Below, one piece after another: positions 9,914 through 24,900 of a stretch of 64,000 nt of DNA (position 1 is the first letter of the stretch; each line of letters opens with the position of its first letter). The notes under the pieces are model-generated. The model ran no database searches and had not been told where the DNA came from. It saw only the letters and a program-made list of their open reading frames with translations. The stretch is from NCBI RefSeq assembly GCF_029852145.1, contig NC_079969.1, forward strand, positions 25,474,459-25,538,458. The letters run 5' to 3'. Origin of the DNA: Microplitis mediator (taxonomy: Eukaryota; Arthropoda; Insecta; Hymenoptera; Braconidae). The position numbers and the translations under genes were made by a program.

Positions 9914-12900
9914 ATGGCGTATCGTGGTGTCAAAGGTTCTGATCCTTTTGTATCAAAAACATCACGGAATGAAAGATTTGCCCAGATGTCCAAACAAGAG
10001 CAAATAATCCAGCAGAAAAAATTAGAAATTCAAGCTAAAATGCAAGATATGAAGGCCAAAGCCGCTGTTGAAGTACAAAAAAATAATTCAAACACCTCTC
10101 CTTCATCAGTTACCAAAGTCACTGCTATAGTCAAGTAAGACGCAATTTTTTAAATAATTTTTAAAGTTATGATCCTGAAGTTTGCGGACAATTACAATTT
10201 TTGAATTTTTTTCACTAATTTCTATAAAAAAAAAAACTAAAAATATGCACATGTAGAAAATTTAAAAACCTGAAGGTACAATTTTTTAAATTCATGGGTT
10301 TTAAAAAAATTCAAAAATTATTAGACCGGCTAACTTGATGATTCTGAAGTCAGCAGACAATTAAAAATATTTAGATTTTTTTTCAACAATTAAATTTAAA
10401 TAAAAAATATGCACATGTAGAAAATTTAACAGACTATAAGTGCAATTTTTAAAAATATTTTTTTTCTTTCAATTTATCATTTTTTAAAAATCCTAAAATT
10501 ATTAAACGTCGGCTAACTTCAGTATCATCTAACTTGAGTATCATTATAAATTTATGTACTTCTACACTGTCTAGTTTTGATTATTTAAACCACAGTTTCC
10601 TTTTTTTGTCTTTTGGAGCCAAGTATTTAGGTAACCTTGTCTTGGCTCACGTGGTGATTTATCAAAGCATATTAGGTTAACTTCTACTGCTGCTTGTCGA
10701 GAATTATAAATCAATATTTTTGTTGGTTTATATTTTACTTTAAAATAAATGACATTCATACGTATATACCATAAATTAAATTAAATATGATGTGGTATGA
10801 ATTTAAATTGTATAACATGTAATGTTATGTCATGGAAGATGTTTGTAATGATAAGTGATATTAATTAAATTACAAACATGAAGATGTTTATAGACTTTAA
10901 TTTATAAGTAATCATCTAGACAGATCTAGTAGTAAAGTGTACGGAGTAATCTAGATTTAAAGTAAATAGAGGTCAGTAAGAGACAGTATGTATTTATTTA
11001 TAGGAAAGAAGACGAGAAGCCAGCAGCTGTAGCTACAGTAAATTTATTCGCTAATGACGGCAGTTTTCTTGACCAATTTAAAAAAATCGCATCGAATAAA
11101 ACTACGAGTAAAGAACCTGCGCAGGCTAAAATTGAAGACTCGCCGCCGCCAGTATCACAGTCAAAAAAAGAGGAACGTAGTGATCGTAGCGATAGAAATT
11201 ACGATAATCGTCGCTGGAACGGAGATAAAAATCGTGACTACGATCGCCGGGATAGACGAAGAAATGAATCGCGTTGGCATCAGAGGAGTGAAAGACGACG
11301 AAGTTGCTCGTCAAGTCCATCGCCACCACGACATAGATCATCGCCAAGTCCAGATCAACGTCCACCTCGTTATCACCAGCCAAACAATTTAAAATCCCAG
11401 TCGTCATCGCCATCTTCCATTCCACCGCTTATTCCTCCTTTAATACAACAAATAAATGTTCCACCTCCAAACTTAAGAAATGTACCTCCACCTCCACATC
11501 AAGTTCATATTTCTCCCTCGAAGAGTGACAATTACTCGCTTAAATTAGATCCAAGTCACCAAAGTCTTCCAATTGCATCACAAGGTATTTCATCAGTACC
11601 GCCTCGTATATCAGTACCATCAGTCCCACCTCCGCACATAATTAGACCTCCGCCTCCACCACCAGGACCTCCGATAAATACAAACGTACCACCACCTAGA
11701 ATGCAATTAAATCAACCTCCACCTTCTCAATCCGCATCAGCCAACTCAATTAACTCGTCAACGTCAACGCCATCAGCTGGACACATTCCACCACCCCAAT
11801 CATGCAGTATTCCTTTGACCAATTTACAACCACCCCCACCAGCACCCAGTGTTCGGTCTAATTTATTACCACCGATGTCACAAATGCCACCCAATATGAT
11901 TAAATTGAATCAAAATTCTGTTTCAAATGTACCGCCGCCACCTCCACCGCCAGTAATACCGCCACCATTGATTATGACGAAACCACCCCCGGTTCATAAC
12001 TCAACTATTAATTCAGTACCTCCACCAAATTTAAATATTCCGCCGCCTAATGTCCCATCAATTGCTAGTGTACCATCATTACCTAATGTCCCGACGCTAT
12101 CGAGTGTACCACCACCTCCATTGATCACCGGTGCTAATCATACGACAGCAGCTCATTTATTACCGACAACTTATCCAATTAAAAATCAAATGCAATTATC
12201 TGTTGTGCGGCCTAGTGTTAATGTACAGCTGCCCCCGCCTGTACAACCACCTCTTTCTTCATCAGATATTTTTGGTGAGTACCATTAATTAAATTATAAA
12301 TATTTGTACATAATTGACTATTTAATTAAATGCTACTTCAATTATTATCAATAACTTTCATTTCAATTTAAAGAGAATTTATTAAACTTATTAACAGTCC
12401 AAATTCAATATCAAATCAATATATTTGTTTATATTTTTTTTTTATATTACTTGAAATTTTTCGAGTCATGAATTGATTAAAATTAAAATCACAATTTATT
12501 TTTATTTTATTTTATTCTATTTCATTTAAATTATCGCAGTTGTTTATGTTAATTTATTTTAAATAATACAATTTAGTAGGGAATAATTATTTTAAAAACT
12601 ATAACTTTTGATTAAAAATTTTTTTTTCATTTATAATAATTTTTCGAATATTTTCAATTTCATACTGAGACTTAACAAGTATCAAAATTAAAAAAAAAAG
12701 TTAGTACTGTATTTTAAAAATTTTTGTAATTATGGGAAAAATTAATACTGAGCGGGAACGATCGCTTGACATAGTGGACAGTCCTACGGGCTTTTCAAAT
12801 GCATCACTTGGCAAATTAATTACTTCACTGCGAAAAATCTATTATTATGGACATGTTTAAGAAAAAATTTTCTTTTTTGGTTTGTTATTATTTTTTTTTT

Positions 12901-15900
12901 ACTATGTAATATTGCAGTATTACTGATTATTGTTGGTTGTAAAATAACTGGCAGACTTCCGACGTCTTTCAAGTATTTTTTATTCTTTGGTAATATTTCG
13001 TGAGTTCATTACTCACATCTTCAGACCATTACTACAATTTAATTATGTTTTATTACATGATAAATTTAAAATTAACAATAGTTATTCTATAATTTAGTTA
13101 TTTTACTCACATTTTATCAATTTATAATTTCTCTATTCAGTAGCACGACTTGTAGTTCGCGGATAAAATATCCCCGACAAAATATCCGCGATAAAATATC
13201 CGAATACAAATTATCCGATAGACAAAATATCCCCGGACTAAATATTCAAGAGACAAAAAATTTGTGACAAAATATCCTGCCGATAAATCTTATTCGAAAA
13301 AATATATTTTAAGTGAAAAAATAATTAATGGTTTTCGATAAACGGGTACCGTACCATTCAAAGCATATGTGATGATCTATTTTTAATATCACACACTCAA
13401 ATTTTATGTGCAAATATATTAAACGTTTCTGATAAAAGGGTACCGTACTATTTATATTAAAAGTATTTATATTATAAGATATTTTAGCGAGGATATTTTA
13501 TCTATTGAGTATTTAGTCCGGAGATATTTTGTCTATCGGATAAAATGTATTCGGATATTTTATAGCGGATATTTTGTCTTTGGATAATGAGTGGCGGTAC
13601 CCTCTATTCAAAATGTAAGTAAAATAACTAAATTATAGAATAACTATTGTTAATTTTAAATTTATCATGTAATAAAACATAATTAAATTGTAGTAATGGT
13701 CTAAAGATGTGAGTAATAGACTCACGAAATAATACCAAAGAATAAAAAATACTTGAAAGACATCGGAAGTCTGTCAGTTATTTTACAATCAACAACAATT
13801 AAAACAGATCAAAAAGATATCTATATTGAAAAATTATTATAAACAATAATTTACTGATTATGTTTAGTTTTCTTCAGAGGCACATCTTCTGCCCATAAAT
13901 ATATTTTTTTTTTCTGTATTTTGTTGTAAGAGTTACCCCGTAATTGGCTACGGCTGTTGGGTTTATTGCTAAATCAATAAAATAAAATAAGTACCGAGAC
14001 CAATAACCGGACAGCCTCTAATAGCAAGACAACAATTATTTTAGTTGATCAATTGAAAAAACAGAAGTATAATTATAATTATCATTTATTGTTTGCAGTC
14101 TATTTATTTATATTAATGTAAAAATCATTAAAAACTTTCAAGTAGTTTTATTTATTGTCCGTCTTCTGGATTTTTATTATTTTTCAAATTTTTATTTTTC
14201 TTTATAACGAATTTTTGTTTACTTTTATTCTTTATTTATTTATTTATTTTTTTCTTTATTCCTCTACTCTATTTTTACATCTATCGAAATTTTTTCAAAT
14301 TAAATATGTTCCCATTTTGTAATTAGTCTTTACACAAACTTTATAATTCCCTGATCTGTTTTACTATTACTCTCGTTACCGTTAAATCAATGAATTTAAA
14401 TACCAATTATTTGTTAAAATTAAAAAAATTTTCATCACTACGTCTAGTGACTTAGATGCGATTTCGAAAGTTTTGTTCTCATAAAGATAAAGTTAATAAT
14501 AATTATTAATTATTATTTCAGTAGGTTGTCAGGAAGCTGAACAATTGGCACGAATTGTTGCAGACTGTGGTGACGCAATTGAACAAGAAGTACGCGAGAA
14601 GAATTTACAAGATCCTAAACTATGGTAACTACTGTCCTCACTGATGAATTATTGCATTATTTATCTATCTATCTATTTATATATTTATATTCTAACGCTT
14701 TATATTACGCTTGCTTTTATTCTATTTACTCTGACATCTGCATTATTATTTTACCCATTTTTTATTTTTACCTCCCTCTTTATGTCTCTTATTAATTGAC
14801 TTTTCTAATTGTTTTAATTCAAGTTATGCAATCCACTCTATTATTTCGAATAAATTGTGCAGTCAGTGTTATCTTGTTGCATAAAAAATTTTTTTTCTTT
14901 CTCTATTAAATAAAATCGTAAGATTTTGTAGATTGTCATGTTAACTTTTATTACCATTTAATTAATAATGTCACTTTTTATTCGCTTAGTGTAATATAAA
15001 CACAGTATGTAATTCTTTAGACAATCGTCATTTTACGGCATGATAAGTCAAGTAAGAACTTTATTACTCTATTAACACTGGGATTATTTAACACTCATTA
15101 GCACGGTATTATTTTTACAACAAAGCATAGAAATATTTTTGTTTGGATATTTTAGACAGAAAAATATTTAAATATTTAATAATTGTTTTTTTTATTATTC
15201 ATTTAAATTATTAGGTAATATTTACTGAAAAATGTGATAATTTTAAAAGTAATATAAAAGGAAGGGGATCATTACTTAAACTGAGATAAAGATAATATGA
15301 GATATAAAGTCTTTGTTCTATTTATTTTATTTATCACAAGAGCTAGAAGTTTTTTTTACTTATAATTTACAAAAAATTTTTAAACTTTACAGAAAAATTA
15401 AAATTATTTAATAATAATAATGAGCGCAATTATTTAAAAAATTTATGAGATTTAAAAGTAATTAAAAAAGAAAAAAAATCTGAAAACCGTCTGACCCTGC
15501 GGGCCAGCCCCAAAATTTCCTGCTGTTTTCGAGCTCAGAGAGCTCGTAAACATTATTACTTGTAAATTTTTGAGCTCTTCGAACTAAAAAATTTGTTAGG
15601 CCGATAAAACATACCTTCACTGAAAAATTATAATTTTTGTCCGACGATATCTTTGGAACGAATGAACTGATTTGAACGTTCTTGGTGGCAATCGAAAGGG
15701 CTCAACAAGATTTAAAACTGATCACATTTTTAGGCGAATCGGGCAAGTGGTTTATAAGTTACACGCAAAAAACAAAAAAAAATTTTTAATTTTTATTCTT
15801 CGTATAACTCGTAAACTACACTAATGCAAAAAATTAAAGGAGCAGAAAAATTTTATAAATTTTTTAGTGAGTTTTGGAAGGCTGTAACTTGGTAAAAAAT

Positions 15901-18900
15901 GATCGTATCGAGATTTTAAAAAAAGCATTTTACAGCTTGAAATCTCTAGTTTTGGTGCATTTTTTCAAAATTTTTTAAAAGCTTCTCTTATTGCGCAAAC
16001 ATGAGAAATACCGCGAGACAAAATGTACATGACCAATCTACCCCAAAATCTAATCAATTTTAAGTTTTGGTGAGCCCTGTCGATTGCCACCAAATACGTT
16101 CAAATTGGTTGATTCGTTCCAAAGATATCGTCGGACAAGAAAAAGTTCACACACACGCACACATACACACGGACGTCCATTTGGGAATAGACAAAATAGC
16201 TTCCTAGGACCTCAAAACGTCAACATCTGATGAAAACTCGATTTTCGAAAATCGGATCCAAACCAATAACTTCTCTTTTTTTGAAAATTTGCAATTTTTT
16301 TAGCGGGAAGTTAAAAAAGAATTACTTACAGTTGATGTCAATTCAGAGTTTAACGAAAATTGGAAAATAGATTTCAGTAAAATCTTCATGTCATTTTTAC
16401 AATTTGAATTTTCAAATTTTTGTAGGCTGAAATTTATTAACCCAAATTTCGTTTAACTGCTAATTGATATCAACTGTAAATAATTTTTTTTTAATTCTGT
16501 CTGGGCGAAATTGTAACTGCGTTGCCCTTTTTTCAATTAATGCTTAAACTTTTTTAAAATTAATTATTAAAATTTTAATACGGTCATTACAATTGAAAGT
16601 CTTTCAATATTTTAAAAAAGTGGAGAACACTGTCTAAGAATGCCCTTAATGTCTCCTGTTAAATTTGTTCTTTTATGGGTTACGTTTGAGAATTAGGCCA
16701 TTGACTTGCTGATGAAATTTTTTTCAAATCAACAAGTATAAAATTAGATTTTTTCTTCCTTTAAATAACTAGAGCCGTACGATGCATAATTACCAAGTAA
16801 ATATATAATGAATTAGTAGGGAGTCTAAAAAATTTTCTATGCTTTTCCGTTGTAATTTCATACTTTTGTATCGTCATTAATTATTGAAGCAAAAAAAAAC
16901 TGTCATTTAAAATATTTATTTGTCTAATAAAATATTTACCAATTTATTTTTTAATCAGTACTGTGCTGATGATAATTTAATTTATGAAAGCTTATGGGGT
17001 GCTAAAATATTAAGTGTTTTTATTACACGGAGAGAAAAGAATAGTAATGATTATCATTCTACATAGTAATCAGTCTCCTTTTTTTGAAAAATGGCAAAAA
17101 TTGCTATCTAACATGGGAATTAGGACTATGTAGAATGTTACTGAGCCCCATGCTTGAATAACTGTCATTAGTTTAGTAAATATATAAGACAACGAAGTAA
17201 ACAAACTAAATAAATAAATTATTTCCCAAGTAGGACACTTGCCTTTGTGACATCTATAAGATATCAGTTTTTAGGCTGTCTTTTGACATATCGATAAGGC
17301 ACCAATACGTTGACAAAACGATCATAAATTTATGTCACCGAAAAAATATCTACTCAAAAGACAACACAAGTGACGACAAAAAGTCAGTTACAAATAATGG
17401 TAAAATAAGTCATTTAAATGACTGTTTAATTGACATAAGACAGAAAAAACGACACAAATTTTCTCAATTCAACAATTCGATTCGAGATTCGCCTCGAAGA
17501 TTTGAAATGTTCGAATAGTTCGAAAGATTTGAACTTTTTTAAATCTCACGTTTATTGAATTTATGATGATATGGATTATTGAACGGAATATAGTATAGTG
17601 CCGGATAGCTCAACTGGTAGAGCACTCGGCGCGATACCGAATTTTAAGTTAATTCCAGGTACAAATATAATAATATAATAGTTTTCAATTTAATTAAGCC
17701 ATAAATACTAAATTTCTCAGATGCAAAAGTATTATTTACCGAAGATTCGAAAAAATTTCGAACTATTCGAATCTTCCGAACTATTCGAATATTTCAAATT
17801 ATTCGATATTCAACTCGAATATCGAATCGAATCTAATTATTCGATTTCATTCGATTCGAACAAGATTCGCACACCCCTAATTTAAGGGGATACGCTACCG
17901 GACCTCTTTCTCACAGAAAAATAAACGGAACTATCTTTGTTGCACTCGTTGAGTAAATGAGAATTTTAAAACAATTTTTCTCGGAGACGAATTAGAATTT
18001 TTGAAAATACGAAATTTCTAGCCCTCTGTTAAGGTTTTAAAAAACGCTAAAGACTCTCTATTTTAGGTTTCTAGTGTTGGTCCGTAAATTAATTTGAATT
18101 GAAAATCGGTTACCGTTACCCCTTAAAGTAACTTGAGTTATTTATTTTGTCGTAACCTTATTTACTAAATACAAAATAAATAAAAGATCGTAAATGCTGT
18201 TAGGTAACATTGTATTCATGTCCATTTACATAGTTCTCTCGTCAATGTAGTATGGTAATCATTCCTATGCTGACATAGCTAACGTTACCATGTAGAATGG
18301 GGGGATTACTCTGTCCCGTGACTCTTGACGCTAAAAAATCTTCATTGCTATGTAACATAGTAATGGTTACCATTCTACATAGGAATTACCCGTGTAAAAA
18401 AAATTGTTAAAAAAAGGTTAAAAAGGTGTTTACTAGTCTAAACTTCAAAACGTGACACAACGACGAACTTTTTTTGAACGTTTTTTAAACTTTTGAAAAT
18501 TCCGGGGAAAAATCATAAATGTCCTAATATTATTAAGATAAGATAAAACGAAAAATGGTCAAAAATAGTTCGAAATCCGTTTTTTCTGAACGAATTGTGT
18601 ACTGAAAAATGTTAATTTGTAGTATTAAGTCAATTTTTTTTTCTGTGCATTTTTAGAAGTTTGAAAATCGTTTGAAAAAAGGTCGTCATTGTGTCAAGTT
18701 TTGAAGTTTAGAATAGTCAACACTTTTTTAACCTTTTTTCAACAATTTTTTTTACATGGGTAGAACTATTCTTTTCTCTCCGTGATATTTGTCTAAAAAA
18801 TTTATAAGCTAAAAAATATATTATATTATAAATAAATTTAAAGAAATAATATTTTTAATTGCTTGCTTAGTAAATAGCCTTTAATTATAGTTATGTAAAT

Positions 18901-21900
18901 ATAAATATTTAATTATTATTATTATTATTATTATTCATTGATATTAATCTCAATAGATAAATTTATTATTTAGTTAATTTTAGATATATATTTAAATTAA
19001 CATCCTTTATATATTTATTCACTTTTTTACAAATAACACAATTAAACTTTTTATTCACGATACGATTGTAAATAAATTTTTTAAATTATTATTGATACGA
19101 TATTAAGTGTATCGTAATGCAAATGAAAAAAATATTTTATTTTTTTTTATTTTACAAAAGTAAATAACACAATAAAATAATGTTAGGAGTAAATCTTACT
19201 TGACAGCGTTTTAAGTATTGTTTTAATCAAGGTTTCTGCACCAAAAGCAAAGTGCAGCGTACCTGCAGTACAGAGGATTGGTGGCCAAGTATCGTGCTGA
19301 GAAAGCGGGAAAAGATGCTAGAGGAGGTTCAGCTGGTGGTGGCACTACTGGAAGCGGTGCTGAGCCTTATTGTCCTGAAGATGCTCTTAGTGATAACGAT
19401 GACATTGATAGAGTATCTAATAAACATATCTTACAAAGTGGTATGTCAACAATTTTCTTTTTTTTTTTTTTTTTTTAATATATACAGTAGGGTGAGCCAA
19501 AAAAACCAACCTATCGAATTTACGTCTTAAAAAGGATCTATATATCGAGAAAAAAATTCTCCCATTGGGCAAACTTTTTAGCTCAATTTTAAAAGGTGTC
19601 GGTAGCCATCTGAAATTTCCCATTTAAATAGCATGCAAAAAAATTTTTTTGATTAAAAATATTATAACTTTTGAACCGAGTGAGATAAAAATTCGGCTCT
19701 AGAATATTCTTGTATGGCATTGAATTTCTTTACAAAAAGTCCTAGGAGTCGAATTTGTAAACTTGATATTTCGTATACTAACAGGCTATCAAAGTCTAGA
19801 GTAAACAGAATCATACAAATTTAAGGTTTTATTTGGATTTTCCAAATACTTTTCTTTTATTGTGATCGATAGCAAAATATTATTTTTTACAACGTGGATA
19901 TTGTTGGTGATTTCATTGCACTACATGTAGAACAAATTTTCTCGTAGTATTGATATGTTTAATAATAAAACCTTAAATTTGTATGATTCTGTTTACTATA
20001 GACTTTGATGGCCTGTTAGTATACGAAAAATCAAGTTTACAAATTCGACTCCCAGGACTTTTTTTAAAGAAATTTAATGCCATACAATAATATTCTAAAT
20101 CCAAATTTTTATCTCACACGGTTCAAAAGTTATAATATTTTTAATAAAAAAAAATTTTTTTGCATGTTATTTAAATGGGAAATTTCAAATTACTACCGAC
20201 ACCTTTTAAAATTGAGCTAAAAATTTTGCCCAATGGGAGAATTTTTTTCTCGATATATAGGTCCTTTTTAAGACATAAATTCGATAGGTTGGTTTTTTTG
20301 GCTCACCCTAATATACAGGGTAGAACAGGGGAGAAGAGGGTCAATTGAACCAATAAGCTTAAAAAATCGAAAAAAATAAACAATGAATCGTCCTCATGGA
20401 ATTATGTTTTAATACACTAAGCCTGGTAACATGACTTTATCTCTCTGGACAAAATCTGTCCGACAAAATCTCTCCAGGATAAAATTTCTGAAATTATTTT
20501 TATGTCCAATCCCTGATGGCCATACTATCACTTCAAAAATTTGACGTTCAATGATTTTGATTAACTTCACAGTAAGATTACGTCAAGTTCTTGCAATTGA
20601 CGATGATGTCAAGTTTGGGCTGGGAATTTCCCATGATTTCATACGTGTATGTGTAACACATGCTATTTATTTATGATATACACATAAAATGTGAACAAAA
20701 AATCTGAATACGATTCCAGTCGTAAGTGTAAAAATTATTATAATTACATAGATTATTATAAGATCTTGTTTATAGAGATCGTGTTCAACAGATTTTGTCC
20801 CGGAGAGATTTTGTCGGGGGAGATATTATGGTGGAACCACTAAGCCTTAGTCTGACCGAGGTTTGGAATCATTATGATGATTTAATTTTAAAAAATTCAA
20901 GTTTTTGTGTTCTTACACAGAAAATACAATGTAGTAGTGGCAACTCTTTGGGACAGTACTGAGTACTATTCCGGACAGTAGTGGATATAGTCTATAGTAG
21001 TGGATCCAGTCTAGATAACACACAGTACTGTCTAAAATTTTTTTTTACAAAAAGTACTCAGTACTATCCCAGAAAGTTGCCACTACTATATTGTTTTTTC
21101 TGTGTAGACATGTCAACTTTTGTTTCAGCTCTTGAAAAATTGTTTAACCCTTCGGCCCTCGCACTAGAAGCGCGGCGCCGCAATTTTAATTAAAAGATCA
21201 TTTGTAACGAAAATAAATTTCCTAGTCTTTAAAAATTTTATAAGTTTTGTCCACTATACTTTTTAGTATCGAATGAATTAATAATAATTATCTTTCCGAT
21301 ATTTAAAAAATTTTTTAAATAATTTTTTCTGTTGGAAAACCTGAGAATCGCGTCGATTTGCTGCTCATTTAATTCATCTCTTTTTTTTTTAATATTCATC
21401 TAAAAAAAATTGTTAAAATATTACTGCTTCAATTGACCCCTTTCTCCCCTGCCATTTTTGGCCATTTGAGGGCCAGTTTTGGACACTTGAAAAATTTAAA
21501 TAAAGTAATTTGTAAAAGATGCTATAACATAATTAATTTTTAAATGCGTACAAAAATACTTTTTGTGATAAAAATATATTTTACTGATGATCATCAGCAG
21601 CAAAACAATGAGCAAGACAATTGCAAAAACCACCAGCAAGACAATTGTCTTGCTATTTGTCTTGCTGATGATCTTGCTTATTATCGTGCTGATAATCTTA
21701 CGGACATATTTTTTTTTACAACCCAATTTCGACGTTCTTTTATGGCATTCGATATTTGAATAGGGTAAGAGCACCAGCACCCAGCCGACCCAGCCCCAAA
21801 CCAGTAGCCAGCGACCTCATGTTAAATTATATCTATATATATTTTGAGCCAATGTTAAAGGATATGACCGACTGGCTACTGATTAGGGGCTGGGTACTGG

Positions 21901-24900
21901 TGCTCTTATCCTATATCTTTTAATTTAATTCACGTGAATTTTCTCTCGATTGTCATTTTGATATAGAAAAATTTGCGTGAATTTTTTTCTTTTATTCTTA
22001 TTGTTAAGCACAAACTTCCGTACCCTGATGATCATCAATCGAGTCAATTCTTGAATAAAGAATACTCATTTTGGTCTATTTTTTCTTTTGCTTACAGATA
22101 ATAATGTTAAGGAAGACAGTAAAGAAGAACGAAAACGTAAAAGACGGAGTCGTTGGAGCGAACCCGAACACCAATTTCCTGTTCCTGGTGTAAAAAGACA
22201 AGCAGATGCATTAGCAAACGTTAATCAACAACAAATACGTCCACCTGGAATTGTAATATCGGGGCAACCTGGTCAAGGTCCTGCTTTATTGCCACCAAAG
22301 ATACAAAATAACAAAAATAAAAATCCTATGCTGTCTAAAATTTGTCGTAATGATCCGGCGTTAGCTCAGTATGCAAGACAAACCTACGGTACCTTGGATC
22401 TAAGTGAAGAGCAATGGAAGAAAGCTGAAGATCACTACAAGGTTTATATTCATAATTTTTTTTTTTTCTATTAATTTATATTTAAGGGATATAGCCGCTG
22501 TGAAGATCCAAAAAATAGGTGATTTTCGGGAGTTTTTTTTACTGGGATAGTAAAGGAATTTGGGGATCGGGTTTCTTTTTTTTTATAAAGTAAACGTTGA
22601 AGATAATTCTCCTAAATTTTTATTAAAAAATATCATGTTGTTACAAATTTATAAGAATTTTTGTGGAGCACCAAAAAAATTTCCCCCACCACGGTCTCAT
22701 CTCTAACTCAAAAACGGATTATCAGAAACAAAAAAACTAAACCGCGTTGTAATCTGTATGCATGTGGTTATCGTTGCACCTATGGGATTTTGAAAATTTG
22801 GATTTGAAGAAAAATGGCGACATTAAAAATTTTTTCGTTTTTTTTCTCATTTTTTTGGATTTAAATAGCCCTAAAAAATCTTAAAAATCAAAATTTTCAA
22901 AATCCCCTACGTGCAACTTTAGCTACTGAATAGACGAATACGGAAAAAAATTGCGAATCGGTTGATATTTATGCAAATTACAAATGCGATCAGTTCAAAA
23001 AAAGTAGTTTCGAGAAAAACGCGTTCAAAGTTTTTACTCGATGCATCGGTCAGTTGACGCGCTGTCACAAAAAAGACTATAACTTAAAAAATATTCGGAA
23101 TTTTCATATAAAACTCAAGATACAAATTTTTGAATATATAAAATTTTTTTTTTTGAAATTTCACAGTGGCTATCCCCCGTAAAGGATCTGCTGTCTTTTA
23201 AAAATTGAGGATTATTTTTTTTTCATTGAACTAAATAATTTTAAATATATATTCGAACTAGTATTAATTACTGCGGTTTTTAAATGCTGGGTGATTGCTG
23301 TATAATAGTTAATTAATTTAAAATTTATGATATACATTTAAATTTATTGACTTGGTAGTTGTATTGATTTCCGGCACACTGTTATCTTTAATTAAAACAA
23401 CTAGAAATTTAAGTTTAAAATTTTTTTTTTTATCTGTCGGACTAATTAAATTTTTATGTTATTATTAATTTAAATATTTTACCATAAATTTATGAATATT
23501 TATATTCATTTTTTTGTAAACAAAACTTTCGGGAATATTAAATTTATATTTACCTTTGTGTGAAATTATACAATAATTTTATTTTAGACTTTTAATTTAT
23601 ATTTATATCTACATATTTATTTATATATATATATTCTCTAATATCGTCAAGTCAACAAAATAATAGTTACTGTCAGTGAAATTTTATTCCATTGGACATA
23701 AATTTAATATGGAAAAATTCTACAAATATTTCATGCGATAAAAAAAAATTCATTTAAAAAAATCGGATTCCTTTAAAATAAATCCGCAGATTTAATTTAT
23801 TAATTAATTATCAATAATTATATATATTTATAGATAAATTTATTGTATCAAAATTTGCTTAAAAAACGTGAAGAAGTAAAGCGTCTGGAATCGCAAGGAA
23901 AACATAAATATGAATATGACAGCGATGAAGAGACTGAAGGCGGGACGTGGGAACATAAATTGAGATCCGCTGAAATGGAAGCTACGCAAATGTGGGCGGA
24001 AGAATTGACAGCACAGTCCGAGGGTAAACATCACATTGGTGATTTTTTGCCACCCGATGAACTTAAAAAATTTATGGAGCAGTACAGTGCTCTGAAACAA
24101 GGCAAAGAACCAGATCTTAGTGATTACAAAGAGTTTAAATTAAAGGAAGACAATATAGGTTCGTATTTATAACAAATAAAATTTATAAATTAATTGACTA
24201 ACTATAGATCTTTAGTAATTAAATATATTAATTAATATTTAAGGTTTTAAAATGCTACAAAAACTCGGTTGGTCCGAAGGCCAAGGACTTGGTAGCGAAG
24301 GTAGCGGTCGTATTGAACCTGTAAATAAGTAAGTTTCTATTTATTTATTTATTAATTGTTAATTATTAGTCGATTGAATTATCAATTATTGATTAATTAA
24401 AATTTTTAATTAGAGCAACTAGTAGGTTGGATAGCTCTGGTTTGGGTGCAGAAAGACCGGATAATATTTCACGCGATGATGATGAATTTGATGCATACAG
24501 AAAACGGATGATGCTCGCTTATAGATTTAGGCCGAACCCTTTGGTAATTAATTCAGTTGATAATAAAAAATATTTTATTATCACTATTGTTATTTAAGGA
24601 GGGAAGCTGGTCTGAGATACAAACAAAAGACCATATTTTTGTGATTTTTTTTTCAGAGTACATTCTTTATTAAAATTCTTACAATTTGTAACATTATTAG
24701 GCATCATTCCAAGAATATTCTCCTAAATTTTCAGAAAAAAATATTGAAAAATGAGCCAGTGGTAGAGGGGAGAGCCGATTCACTTAAAAAAAAGTCTCCA
24801 TGCCGTAGGCAGGATAACTCATGACTGCCTCATCTGAAATAAAAAAACCAAAAAGATTTCTTGAGTGCGTAAGTTTATCTTGGATTTGAACGAATGAATA

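Larger units (their letters stand above)
17026..18784. mobile_element. CACGGAGAGAAAAGAATAGT element with three nested insertions (intron 3)
   Basis: The termini CACGGAGAGAAAAGAATAGT and ACTATTCTTTTCTCTCCGTG are exact inverses. Short ATTCTACATAG units recur near both ends. Nested inside are an ATTCGA-rich block with a tRNA-like piece, a TTAA MITE and a CCCGTGTAAAAA foldback. Confidence 0.75.

Noticed and set aside
11054..11425. Overlapping frames on both strands of about 100 codons
   Set aside because: They are shadows of the Arg/Ser-rich part of SUGP1 exon 2, whose own frame is supported by splice phase and family motifs.
17601..17665. Functional tRNA gene
   Set aside because: The acceptor stem does not pair, T33 is missing and the B box is degraded.
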